Source: an archaeon
GTDB taxonomy: Archaea; Nanobdellota; Nanobdellia; Woesearchaeales; ARS49
DNA length: 16,344 nt
Assembly (NCBI GenBank): GCA_016213425.1
Contig: JACRAI010000129.1
Coordinates: forward strand, 1-16,344
Direction of reading: 5' to 3'
How positions within the stretch are numbered: the first letter of the stretch is position 1; the number at the start of each line of letters is the position of its first letter. Below the pieces are notes generated by a model. It ran no database searches. It saw nothing but the letters and a program-made list of their open reading frames with translations, and had not been told where the DNA came from. A program made the translations under genes and the position numbers. Below are positions 1 through 6,390 of this stretch, in pieces.

Positions 1-2
1 TC

Positions 3-332
3 GTTGAACAAGGAGAAGTAGGTAAAGCAGTAGGAAAAAATGGACAAACAGTTAATTTATTGCAGAACAAACTTAAGAAAAGAGTTAAGATAGTTGAGTA
101 CAGTCCAGAATTGAAAACATTTATAAACAATGTGGTTTCACCTTTAAAATTAAGAGATATTAAGGAGGAAAATAGCATAGTTTCATTGGTTCCTCAAGAC
201 ACTCAGACAAGAGCGATCTTGATCGGAAGAAATGCATCTTCCTTAAGAGAGTTAGAAAACATAATTAAAAGGTTTTTTAAAATAAATGAAGTAAAGGTTT
301 TAAAAACATGGGAAACAAATCAAGAGGCTTAA
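3..332 (+). CDS. nusA: NusA-like KH-domain transcription factor (5' partial)
   Basis: This is the C-terminal part of the archaeal NusA-like protein, which has KH RNA-binding domains and acts with RNA polymerase in elongation/termination. The frame is open from the first bases of the window: residues before the TTG at 60 read VEQGEVGKAVGKNGQTVNLL, an evident KH GxxG loop (GKNG), so TTG 60 is not the start and the gene begins upstream. A second KH-like segment follows, with the loop IGRNASSLRELENI. The protein ends near IKRFFKINEVKVLKTW, as expected for this family of about 140 residues. The gene overlaps the uS12 start by 25 bases, and the nusA-rpsL-rpsG order is the standard archaeal arrangement downstream of the RNA polymerase large subunits. 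Identity is confident from motif and context. Confidence 0.9.
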   Translation, partial: VEQGEVGKAVGKNGQTVNLLQNKLKKRVKIVEYSPELKTFINNVVSPLKLRDIKEENSIVSLVPQDTQTRAILIGRNASSLRELENIIKRFFKINEVKVLKTWETNQEA

Positions 333-745
333 AAGCCGGAAAAGCATTAAAGTATAAAAGACATAGAAGTAAATTATTAAAAAAAGAATACGTTAGAAGA
401 CTTTTCGATCTTAAAAAAAAATCAGATCCTTTAAGAGGTTCATCTCAAGCAAAAGGCTTAGTTCTAGAAAAGATAGAGTTAGAAGCAAAACAACCAAACA
501 GCGCGAAAAGAAAATGCTGTAGAGTTCAATTAATCAAGAATGGAAAACAAGTAACTGCATTCATGCCAGGTGACGGAGCACAAAAATTAATAGATGAACA
601 CGACGAAGTAATTATAGAATGCATAGGCGGTCCAGAAGGAAAAAGCAAAGGAGACATTCCAGGAGTAAGATGGCAAGTTATCAAAGTTAACGATCAAAGT
701 CTTAAAGATCTAAGAAGCGGTAAACTGGAGAAAGCTAGAAAATGA
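308..745 (+). CDS. rpsL: Small ribosomal subunit protein uS12
   Basis: Ribosomal protein uS12 (145 aa, normal archaeal length) sits at the decoding centre of the 30S subunit. Diagnostic blocks are visible: QPNSAKRK around residues 62-69 and the PGDGA loop at 87-91, followed by DEHDEVIIECIGGPEGKS and DIPGVRW. Relative to the usual QPNSAIRKCVRVQLI this copy reads QPNSAKRKCCRVQLI, so Lys and Cys replace two normally hydrophobic positions. The N-terminus is basic and lacks any bacterial-type extension. The start at 308 lies inside the end of nusA, and the stop overlaps the rpsG ATG as ATGA (742-745), which implies translational coupling through the operon. Confidence 0.98.
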   Translation: MGNKSRGLKAGKALKYKRHRSKLLKKEYVRRLFDLKKKSDPLRGSSQAKGLVLEKIELEAKQPNSAKRKCCRVQLIKNGKQVTAFMPGDGAQKLIDEHDEVIIECIGGPEGKSKGDIPGVRWQVIKVNDQSLKDLRSGKLEKARK

Positions 746-1341
746 GTCAAGTATTAGTCTTCAACAAGTGGAGTTCTGAAGGAATAACAGTAGAAGATCC
801 TGGATTAATAAGCTATATTGACTTAAAGCCTCATTTTGTACCAAAAACAGGTGCTAGACACGCAGGACACAGATTTCACAAATCAAAACTGTTTATAGTT
901 GAAAGATTAATTAACAAATTAATGGTTTCAGGCCACAGAGGAAAAAAACACAAAAAAAGCTCAGGCCACAACACAGGTAAAGCATCAAAAGTTTACCAAA
1001 TAGTAGAATCAGCATTCAAAATTATTGAACAAAGAACAAACAAAAATCCTATAGAAGTATTCGTTAAAGCTTTAGAATATGGTGCTCCAAGAGAAGAAGT
1101 AGTAACAATAGAGTATGGTGGGGCAAGATATCCAAAAGCTGTAGAGTGCGCACCACAAAGAAGAGTTGATGTAACAATAAAATATTTTGTAGCTGGCGCT
1201 TACGATAAATCTTTTAACTCAAAGAAATCAATCGAAGAAGCACTTGCAGAAGAAATAATTACTGCTTATAAAATGGACGCTAAAAGCGTAGCAATTTCTA
1301 AAAAGAACGAAGTAGAAAGACAAGCAGACGCAAGCAGATAA
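742..1341 (+). CDS. rpsG: Small ribosomal subunit protein uS7
   Basis: Ribosomal protein uS7 (199 aa, typical for archaea) is a primary 16S rRNA binder that nucleates assembly of the 30S head. The archaeal N-terminal part contains RHAGHRFHKSKLFIVERL, followed by NPIEVFVKALEYGAPREEV and the C-terminal KAVECAPQRRVDVTIKYF block. The ATG overlaps the uS12 stop codon, so translation is probably coupled. In most archaea the next genes are EF-2 and/or EF-1A and S10. Here a 65-aa membrane protein follows after three bases and the transcription unit then seems to end. Confidence 0.98.
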   Translation: MSQVLVFNKWSSEGITVEDPGLISYIDLKPHFVPKTGARHAGHRFHKSKLFIVERLINKLMVSGHRGKKHKKSSGHNTGKASKVYQIVESAFKIIEQRTNKNPIEVFVKALEYGAPREEVVTIEYGGARYPKAVECAPQRRVDVTIKYFVAGAYDKSFNSKKSIEEALAEEIITAYKMDAKSVAISKKNEVERQADASR

Positions 1342-1344
1342 AAA

Positions 1345-1542
1345 ATGAAAAAATACTTTAACTGGGCAGCACTTGTTTTGTCTGTTTATACATTTTTGGT
1401 TTTTTTAACATCCTATTTTATTCCAGATGTTAATTTAACACCAATACCGCAACAATACTCTCAAGCACTGCCAATTTATATTAGTTTTATATTGACGCTC
1501 GCAGTATTGCTAACTAGCATTGCTTCAGTTGTAAGAAAATAA
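1345..1542 (+). CDS. Small two-helix membrane protein, unknown
   Basis: This 65-aa protein has no family that I recognise. It has a short basic N-terminus (MKKYF), a hydrophobic segment at about residues 7-27, an extracellular or cytoplasmic loop rich in Pro/Gln (about 28-42), a second hydrophobic segment at about 43-62, and a basic tail (VVRK). It is therefore probably a hairpin membrane protein. The ATG comes three bases after the uS7 stop with no Shine-Dalgarno sequence, so translation would depend on coupling to uS7. Position at the end of a ribosomal operon suggests constitutive expression, but the sequence does not reveal a role. Confidence 0.7.
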   Translation: MKKYFNWAALVLSVYTFLVFLTSYFIPDVNLTPIPQQYSQALPIYISFILTLAVLLTSIASVVRK

Positions 1543-1548
1543 TTCTTC

Positions 1549-1576
1549 TTTTGTTATTTTTATTCGCCTTTTTTTT
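1549..1576 (+). terminator. Oligo-T terminator after the ribosomal operon
   Basis: Just after the stop of the 65-aa gene the plus strand runs through several T-rich blocks, ending in eight T's at 1569-1576. Runs of T without a hairpin are the usual archaeal termination signal, so the nusA-rpsL-rpsG transcript probably ends here. Confidence 0.5.
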
Positions 1577-1594
1577 AAAAAATTTTGGAGAAAG

Positions 1595-1772
1595 CCTCCG
1601 TCTTGCAAAACAGCTTTGTTTTGTTTATTACTTGTTTTTGACGGAGGAATTAGAGTGTGCTTACCGCACAAATTTAAACAATGACTTTCAGCTCGCAGAG
1701 CTGCACAAATTTCCGCTTGCAATAATATTAAAGAAAAACATTAAGCACAAGAAGAATGCAAGCGGCACAAAT
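1595..1772. other. Hairpin-rich intergenic element with repeated GCACAAAT
   Basis: No gene is convincing here, but the stretch holds four inverted repeats: CCTCCGTC 1595-1602 with GACGGAGG 1640-1647; inside it CAAAACA 1606-1612 with TGTTTTG 1617-1623; TGTGC 1656-1660 with GCACA 1666-1670; AGCTC 1690-1694 with GAGCT 1698-1702; and CCGCTTGCA 1713-1721 with TGCAAGCGG 1757-1765 (counting the nested pair, five stems). The octamer GCACAAAT occurs at 1666, 1703 and 1765, each time at or just after the 3' arm of a stem. It could be a structured RNA on either strand (an H/ACA-like guide RNA is one idea) or the remnant of a small mobile element. Confidence 0.4.
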
Positions 1773-1785
1773 AATATAGAAAAAA

Positions 1786-1932
1786 TTAATGAAAATCTTT
1801 CAAGAAAAGTGAAAATTTTTCAGCAAGCCTCTTCTTTGAATCAATCACTTTATCTCTTTCAACATTGCGTGCTTCTTCCCACTTCTTTTTATCTTCTTCA
1901 GTTATCTGAGGATTATATCTCTTTTTTGCCAT
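1786..1932 (-). CDS. 48-aa highly charged protein, unknown
   Basis: A short frame on the minus strand reads MAKKRYNPQITEEDKKKWEE and ends in LKDFH, 48 aa in all. It is very rich in Lys and Glu and probably helical. Support for a real gene comes from two sources. First, a TATA-like TTTATAAA is centred about 27 bases before the ATG, the same spacing as other first genes in this window. Second, its N-terminus matches that of the divergent neighbour at 2025 (KKR-Y/H-NP-Q/E-ITE-E/Q-DK). A run of six T's right after the stop on this strand can act as terminator. The function is unknown. Confidence 0.65.
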   Translation of the reverse strand: MAKKRYNPQITEEDKKKWEEARNVERDKVIDSKKRLAEKFSLFLKDFH

Positions 1933-1951
1933 AACTTGTACAGAGGTGTTA

Positions 1952-2003
1952 TTGTTTATAAATATTCCTTTTCAATGCTTAATATAATTAAAAGCTTATA
2001 AAG
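1952..2003. promoter_or_regulatory. Divergent promoter pair
   Basis: The 92 bases between the two start codons hold two TATA-like boxes. TTTATAAATA at 1955-1964, read on the minus strand, is about 27 bases before the ATG at 1932. TTATAAAG at 1996-2003 on the plus strand is about 26 bases before the ATG at 2025. Both transcripts would start at or next to the initiator codon and be leaderless. Confidence 0.55.
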
Positions 2004-2024
2004 ATTGTTTTATTAATCTGCCCA

Positions 2025-2426
2025 ATGAAGAAGCGTCACAATCCAGAAATAACAGAACAGGATAAGATAGAGTTTTATAAAAATAAAGGTATATTTTATC
2101 TTCCTCAAGTTGCTCAAATTAGAAACAATTTCCGTGTAGAAGAATTAAATGATAGTTATGTTACGCAAGGTCTTGAAAATTTAATTAAAGCATTATGTAG
2201 CACAGATAACATTGCTAAGATCAAAGAAGTTATTTATTGGATCACTAATAGGAAAACTTATTTATGGAGACTTGATAAACCTTCAGCAAGGAGCGAAGAG
2301 CGGGCTGTTGTGCTTGGCGGCTACTACGACGACTTTGGCATTGGTTTCTACGATAACATGAATTGCTTGGGGCCTGCCCGTGGAGTTGTCGTGGTGCGCG
2401 AAAATTCAAGCGAGCTGATTAAATGA
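2025..2426 (+). CDS. Hypothetical protein with shared KKRHNPEITEQDK N-terminus
   Basis: This 133-aa soluble protein is not one I recognise. Residues 2-14 (KKRHNPEITEQDK) match the divergently encoded 48-aa protein, which suggests a shared peptide module or binding surface. The middle is helical and AT-rich in codon use. From about 2285 to 2420 the DNA becomes clearly richer in G+C and codon choice changes (GGC, GCC, CGT, GTC), encoding a Gly/Tyr/Asp-rich tail (VVLGGYYDDFGIGFYDNMN, then GPARGVVVVREN). The shift looks like a separately acquired 3' half or a part under different constraint. No Shine-Dalgarno sequence is present, and a TATA box 26 bases upstream makes it probably leaderless. The stop overlaps the next ATG. 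Confidence 0.75.
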   Translation: MKKRHNPEITEQDKIEFYKNKGIFYLPQVAQIRNNFRVEELNDSYVTQGLENLIKALCSTDNIAKIKEVIYWITNRKTYLWRLDKPSARSEERAVVLGGYYDDFGIGFYDNMNCLGPARGVVVVRENSSELIK

Positions 2427-2905
2427 ATCAACAAATACTAGGAGATAAAAAAAAGCGAAGATATGATGAAGGATTAATAGAAGTAGTTAATAAGATATAT
2501 GCCGGTGAAAATAGTTCCAGTGTTAAATCTTCTGTTAATAATTCTGAAATTTTTGATGATTTTGATTTAGCTTTTGAGTTTGAAAAAATTTCCGGACCAC
2601 TTTATTTTGATCAAAGCTTGGCGGGGTTAAAAAATAGAGGATATTTGCGTCACGCAAGACCTAAAGAAGTTTTCAGCATCCTGATTGATTATGAAGAAAA
2701 AGGAAAGCAAAGTAAGTACGCAGAACTGGCAGAAAGCCTGCTTTCAGGAGATGGAGAATGGCTAAGTCTGGCAGTCAGAAGAGTTGGCAAAAACTTAGAA
2801 TTTGTTTTAGACCCAGAAAATTTATTTTTTTATAATAAAAAGGATTTCCGCTATCTTTCTCAAGGAGGAAAAATAAAATGCTCTCGAGGAGTAAGATTTA
2901 TATGA
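2423..2905 (+). CDS. Hypothetical protein upstream of dph5
   Basis: This 160-aa protein belongs to no family I recognise. The N-terminus is basic (DKKKRRYDEG), then a Ser/Asn-rich stretch (about 30-42), an acidic patch, and a compact C-terminal half containing LKNRGYLRHARPKEVFSILI and GEWLSLAVRRVGKNLEFVLD. It has no signal peptide or membrane segment. The ATG overlaps the upstream stop as ATGA and its stop overlaps the dph5 ATG in the same way, so the three genes look translationally coupled. That may link it to EF-2 modification or translation, but only by position. Confidence 0.75.
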   Translation: MNQQILGDKKKRRYDEGLIEVVNKIYAGENSSSVKSSVNNSEIFDDFDLAFEFEKISGPLYFDQSLAGLKNRGYLRHARPKEVFSILIDYEEKGKQSKYAELAESLLSGDGEWLSLAVRRVGKNLEFVLDPENLFFYNKKDFRYLSQGGKIKCSRGVRFI

Positions 2906-3618
2906 CTCTAAATCTCATAGGCATAGGATTAAATGATGAAAAAGATATAACTGTTAAAGGTCTAGAATTAGTTAAGCAATCAGATTTAATCATGCTGGAA
3001 AATTATACATCTCTTTTGCAATGTAGTATTAAAAATCTAGAAGATTTTTACGGAAAAAAAATAGAATTAGCAAACAGAGAAAGAATAGAGCAAGACTGCG
3101 AAAAAATAGTTCAGCAGGCAAAAAAACAAAATGTTTCAATACTAGTAATAGGAGATTCATTAAGTGCAACAACACATATAGAATTAATTCTTGAATGCAA
3201 AAAGCAACATGTACAGTTCAATATAATTTATAATGCTTCAATCTTGACCGCGGTAGCGGTCACAGGACTACAATTATACAAGTTCGGCAAAACCGCAAGC
3301 ATTCCATTTCACGAAGCGGATAGTTACTGGAAGATTTACCAAGAAAACAAAAAAATTAATGCACACACATTATTTCTTCTAGACTTGCAAAACGGTAAAT
3401 TCATGACTGGAATTGAAGGATTGAAAAAGTTAATCGAGAAAGGATTAGACGAGAACACCAAAGCAGTAATTGTAGAACGTTTAGGCGGAGATAACATTGT
3501 TCATTTTAGCACTGCAAAAAATCTTCTCAATACTAAACTAGGAAATCCTCCGCACGCATTAATAGTACCAAGAGAACTTCATTTTAAAGAAGAAGAAGCT
3601 TTGAAGAGTTTTAATTGA
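2902..3618 (+). CDS. dph5: Diphthine synthase (EF-2 diphthamide pathway)
   Basis: Dph5 is an S-adenosylmethionine-dependent methyltransferase that repeatedly methylates the modified histidine of EF-2 on the way to diphthamide. The sequence shows the family blocks LNLIGIGLNDEKDITVKGLE at the N-terminus, GDSLSATTH (family GDPLVATTH), ASILTAVAVTGLQLYKFGKTASIPF and the C-terminal GNPPHALIVP. At 238 aa it is somewhat shorter than the usual 260 or so. I chose ATG 2902 because the family begins right at this strand; it has GAGGAG at 2886-2891 and an ATGA overlap with the previous stop. An alternative ATG at 2878 has a stronger AAGGAGG (2862-2868) and would add eight residues. Confidence 0.93.
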   Translation: MTLNLIGIGLNDEKDITVKGLELVKQSDLIMLENYTSLLQCSIKNLEDFYGKKIELANRERIEQDCEKIVQQAKKQNVSILVIGDSLSATTHIELILECKKQHVQFNIIYNASILTAVAVTGLQLYKFGKTASIPFHEADSYWKIYQENKKINAHTLFLLDLQNGKFMTGIEGLKKLIEKGLDENTKAVIVERLGGDNIVHFSTAKNLLNTKLGNPPHALIVPRELHFKEEEALKSFN

Positions 3619-3619
3619 A

Positions 3620-3862
3620 TTATTGTTCATCTTTGTGATATAAATCGAGAAGGTAAACAATTTCTCCTTCACATTTATAAGATAATCTGTAAGGAGGTAT
3701 ATACAATTCTCTTGTTCCTTTTCTCGAATACCTCATAGGTTTTCCTATTTCTGGATTGTCTCTTATTTTCTCTATTTGTTTTACTACTTTTTCTTTTGTA
3801 GCGCTATCTTTAATCTTGCTGAACTTTTTCTCAAAATAAGGATCAAAAATTACTTCTACCAC
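3620..3862 (-). CDS. RelE/ParE-family toxin
   Basis: This 80-aa basic protein has the RelE/ParE-like layout: N-terminal strand VEVIFDPYFEKKFSKI, paired helices with KVVKQIEKIRDNPEIGKPMRY, then strands RELYIPPYRLSYKCEGEIVYLLDLYHKDEQ. The family includes ribosome-dependent mRNA interferases. The RYSRKGTRELYIPPYRLSY segment and the C-terminal YHKDEQ hold the usual basic and aromatic residues. It starts with GTG at 3862, which overlaps the antitoxin stop by seven bases, so the pair is translationally coupled. It is convergent with dph5 with one base between the stop codons. It makes a toxin-antitoxin module with the AbrB-type protein upstream. Confidence 0.85.
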   Translation of the reverse strand: MVEVIFDPYFEKKFSKIKDSATKEKVVKQIEKIRDNPEIGKPMRYSRKGTRELYIPPYRLSYKCEGEIVYLLDLYHKDEQ

Positions 3863-4122
3863 GTTCTTAATTTTTTAAGGAATTCATCAAAACCCATTGT
3901 TATTCCCTTGCCTTGTTCTATTCTATCTAATGCTTCTTCGGTTCTTCTTGCAAACTCCAAATCTTCCATTAATTTTTTTTTTAGTCTGCTTTCTTTTTCA
4001 AGAATTAATTGATTTTTATTCTGGATGATAATCATTTTCTCACCTTCTTTGATATTTTTTCTCATTTCAGAAGGTATAACAACCTGTCCTTTCGAACTCA
4101 TTTTTGTAATTGCAATATTCAT
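3856..4122 (-). CDS. AbrB/MazE-type antitoxin
   Basis: This 88-aa protein begins with a swapped-hairpin AbrB/SpoVT DNA-binding domain (ITKMSSKGQVVIPSEMRKNIKEGEKMIII, about residues 4-32). A charged helical linker follows, then a C-terminal tail, GITMGFDEFLKKLRTW, of the kind that neutralises a partner toxin. It sits directly upstream of, and overlaps, the RelE-type toxin gene, as an antitoxin should. GGTG about 6-9 bases before the ATG (4129-4132) can act as ribosome binding site. A 9-bp inverted repeat lies between the TATA-like box and the ATG, which fits autorepression. Confidence 0.87.
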   Translation of the reverse strand: MNIAITKMSSKGQVVIPSEMRKNIKEGEKMIIIQNKNQLILEKESRLKKKLMEDLEFARRTEEALDRIEQGKGITMGFDEFLKKLRTW

Positions 4123-4130
4123 AAAATCAC

Positions 4131-4164
4131 CTAAGTAAGATACTTCTTACTTAGTATTTAAATT
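4131..4164 (-). promoter_or_regulatory. Toxin-antitoxin promoter with palindromic operator
   Basis: CTAAGTAAG at 4131-4139 and CTTACTTAG at 4146-4154 form a perfect 9-bp inverted repeat with a 6-base spacer. It lies just upstream of the antitoxin ATG (4122) and next to the TATA-like TATTTAAAT at 4155-4163. Its place at the expected transcription start suggests binding by the antitoxin or toxin-antitoxin complex to repress the operon. Confidence 0.65.
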
Positions 4165-4239
4165 TTGCGAAAATATAGTAAACGAAAGAAATAATTTGTA
4201 CGGGCACAAAGTTGGAATGATAAGTGGCGATCTAAAATT

Positions 4240-4280
4240 ATTGTCCACAATTTTGTTATTTGTTTAATTTTGTGGACAAT
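4240..4280. terminator. 11-bp inverted repeat at the end of metE
   Basis: ATTGTCCACAA at 4240-4250 pairs perfectly with TTGTGGACAAT at 4270-4280, with a 19-base AT-rich loop. It begins at the metE stop codon on the minus strand. Position suggests a transcript-end hairpin protecting or terminating metE mRNA. The following T-run is weak, so a protein-binding site is an alternative. Confidence 0.45.
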
Positions 4281-6334
4281 TATTTCTTCTCTCTTAATAA
4301 CTTAACTGCTTCCATCATTTTTGCTAATTGTAGATATGCTTCTTCGCCTCTGGTTTTTAGTCCGCAGTCTGGGTTTAACCAAATTTTTTTAGGATCTAAA
4401 TTTAATGTTAAAGGTATTTTGATAATTTCTTCAACTTCAGGAATTCTAGGACTGTGAACATCATAAACTCCTAAACCAATTGATGCAGGAAACCCTCCTT
4501 CTTTCAGTGAGTTTGCAGTTTTTCCTTTAGCTTTGCTATCTTCAATACTTAACACGTCAACATTCATTTGCTTTATTGCATTCATTATTTCTGGAAATTC
4601 AGAGAAGCACATATGAGAATGAATGACTGCTTGATTTGGCACTTGATAAAAAACACTTCTAAATGCATTAATTGCATGCTTCAAGTAGTGTTCTCTTTTT
4701 GATTTGTCAATAGGCAAGCCTTCTCTTATTGCAGGTTCATCAATTTGAATGTGTTTTATTCCAGCTTTAACTAAATCATTTACTTCTTCTCTCAAGGCTT
4801 TAGCTACTTCATAATACTGTGCTTCTTTGCTAATATCTTCTCTGGGAAAACTCCATTGAACCATTGTTACAGGTCCAGTAAGCATTCCTTTAACAGGTTT
4901 TTTAGTTAAAGATTGAGCATACTTACTCCATTTAAGCGTTACAGGGTTTTTTCTAACAATAGAACCAGTTATTACTGGAGGCCTTACATATCTTGTTCCA
5001 TAAGATTGTACAGCTCCATTAATTGCAGTGAAGCCTTCAAAATTTTCAGCAAAATATTGAACCATGTCATTTCGTTCAAATTCACCATGAACAAGAATAT
5101 CCAAATCCAGTTCTTCTTGTTTTTTTATGCAATTCTTTATTTGCTCTTTTATGAACTGTTCATATTCTTCATTGCTTATTTCTCCTTCTTTCAAAAGATT
5201 TCTTTTCTTTCTAACTTCTTTTGTTTGAGGAAAACTACCAATAGTTGTAGTAGGATAAGGAACTTCACTAACCCAATATGCATGACCTGCTCTATAAAAA
5301 AATTTCTCAGGCAACTCTACTTCTTCTAAACTAACTTCTTCATAAATCGCAGCTCCTTTTTTTATGTTATTGATTTCTTTTATTTTTTCAACAGCAAAAC
5401 TAAAATTAACTTTCTCCCCTTCAGCACTTAATGGAACGTGCATTAAAGATGATGAAGGACTGATGTATAATTTTTCTTTAGAAATTTTTTCAAGAATACT
5501 ATCTAAAGTTCTTTTGTTTCGAGAAGAAATTTTGTGCACATTCCTTCCATTAATCACTCCTGCAATCAAGATTTTATCTTTAGGAAAATGTGAAAGCAAA
5601 TTTAAATTATTTTCTCCATCTACAAAGTCCAAACCAAAACCTTCAACAGGTAATTTAAATAATTTTTCAGAAAAATCGTTTACTGCACCAAAATAAACAT
5701 GCAAATGAACTTTTTTTTTAATTTTTTCTAAGAATTTCGAATAAAAATCAGGCAGACCTTGAGTTAAAAAAGAAGGTTCCTCAAGCTGAATGATCTTGTT
5801 AGGCAACCCATTGATTAATTTAACATATTCATCGCTTAATTTTTCAAATAATTCTTCTTTAGAATAATTTGTTCTATTGACTGAGTATGCTAAAAAAGTC
5901 CAAGGGCCTATCAATGCAAATTTTTTATTCTGATCTGTGCCTTTGAGCCTCCAGTTTTCAGAAAGTTCTGGCAACTTTTCTATTTCGGGCTGAACTACAT
6001 GATAATTAGTATTAAACCATTTAACCATTGGCGAAGCTTCAGCATCCTGCTTTCCTCTAGGAATCGATAAATAATCTTCTAATTTTTTAATTTCACCAAA
6101 CCTTTTCGGTGTTAAACCAAAATTAACAGCAGTTCTTAATAATCTATCATAAATATCAAAATCATTCTCTACAGGCAAATCAAGACTTTCTTGCAAACCC
6201 GAATTGTGATTGTAAACTTTATATCTTGCTTTTGAAATTTCATTTTCACTGTTTTCTCCAGCCCAAAAACCTTCAACTGCTTTTTTAATCAAGAAATCAT
6301 AAGAGTTAGGAAGTCCTAAAATAGTGGTTTTCAT
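4280..6334 (-). CDS. metE: Cobalamin-independent methionine synthase, full-length fused form
   Basis: MetE transfers a methyl group to homocysteine to make methionine. This 684-aa protein has both barrels. The N-terminal one includes KWFNTNYH and the C-terminal one starts near TTTIGSFPQT. The C-terminal zinc site is intact: H574 and C576 (HSHMCF), E598 (SIED) and C657 (NPDCGLKTR). GEFERNDMVQYF and IDEPAIREGLP (D532) are also present. It is about 70 residues shorter than bacterial MetE, from small internal deletions. The N-terminal G-x-PR-x-G-xx-RELK motif of bacterial enzymes is degenerate (GLPNSYDFLIKK), so the methyl donor may differ. Many archaea encode separate or core-only MetE; a fused form suggests gene transfer from bacteria. 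A TTTTTATA box about 27 bases upstream implies a leaderless mRNA. Confidence 0.95.
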   Translation of the reverse strand: MKTTILGLPNSYDFLIKKAVEGFWAGENSENEISKARYKVYNHNSGLQESLDLPVENDFDIYDRLLRTAVNFGLTPKRFGEIKKLEDYLSIPRGKQDAEASPMVKWFNTNYHVVQPEIEKLPELSENWRLKGTDQNKKFALIGPWTFLAYSVNRTNYSKEELFEKLSDEYVKLINGLPNKIIQLEEPSFLTQGLPDFYSKFLEKIKKKVHLHVYFGAVNDFSEKLFKLPVEGFGLDFVDGENNLNLLSHFPKDKILIAGVINGRNVHKISSRNKRTLDSILEKISKEKLYISPSSSLMHVPLSAEGEKVNFSFAVEKIKEINNIKKGAAIYEEVSLEEVELPEKFFYRAGHAYWVSEVPYPTTTIGSFPQTKEVRKKRNLLKEGEISNEEYEQFIKEQIKNCIKKQEELDLDILVHGEFERNDMVQYFAENFEGFTAINGAVQSYGTRYVRPPVITGSIVRKNPVTLKWSKYAQSLTKKPVKGMLTGPVTMVQWSFPREDISKEAQYYEVAKALREEVNDLVKAGIKHIQIDEPAIREGLPIDKSKREHYLKHAINAFRSVFYQVPNQAVIHSHMCFSEFPEIMNAIKQMNVDVLSIEDSKAKGKTANSLKEGGFPASIGLGVYDVHSPRIPEVEEIIKIPLTLNLDPKKIWLNPDCGLKTRGEEAYLQLAKMMEAVKLLREKK

Positions 6335-6356
6335 TTTGAAAATTAATTAGATTAGT

Positions 6357-6368
6357 AATATAAAAATA
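6357..6368 (-). promoter_or_regulatory. TATA box of metE
   Basis: On the minus strand TATTTTTATATT is centred about 27 bases before the metE ATG at 6334, so transcription probably starts at the initiator codon. Confidence 0.45.
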
Positions 6369-6390
6369 TTTTTAAAAAATCGTTTGTATA

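Noticed and set aside
1525..1934. Long open frames on both strands across the intergenic region (65 aa minus, 127 aa plus).
   Set aside because: Their translations are low-complexity or contain no family motif, they overlap the hairpins and the better-supported 48-aa gene, and they lack ribosome binding sites and promoters.
3776..4457. Plus-strand frames opposite the toxin-antitoxin genes and the end of metE.
   Set aside because: These are reverse-complement shadows of recognised genes, Phe-rich and without motifs.
4913..5696. Plus-strand open frames opposite metE (138 and 110 aa).
   Set aside because: They are antisense shadows of a strongly conserved gene, rich in Phe/Ser/Ile from reading its complement, with no initiation signals.
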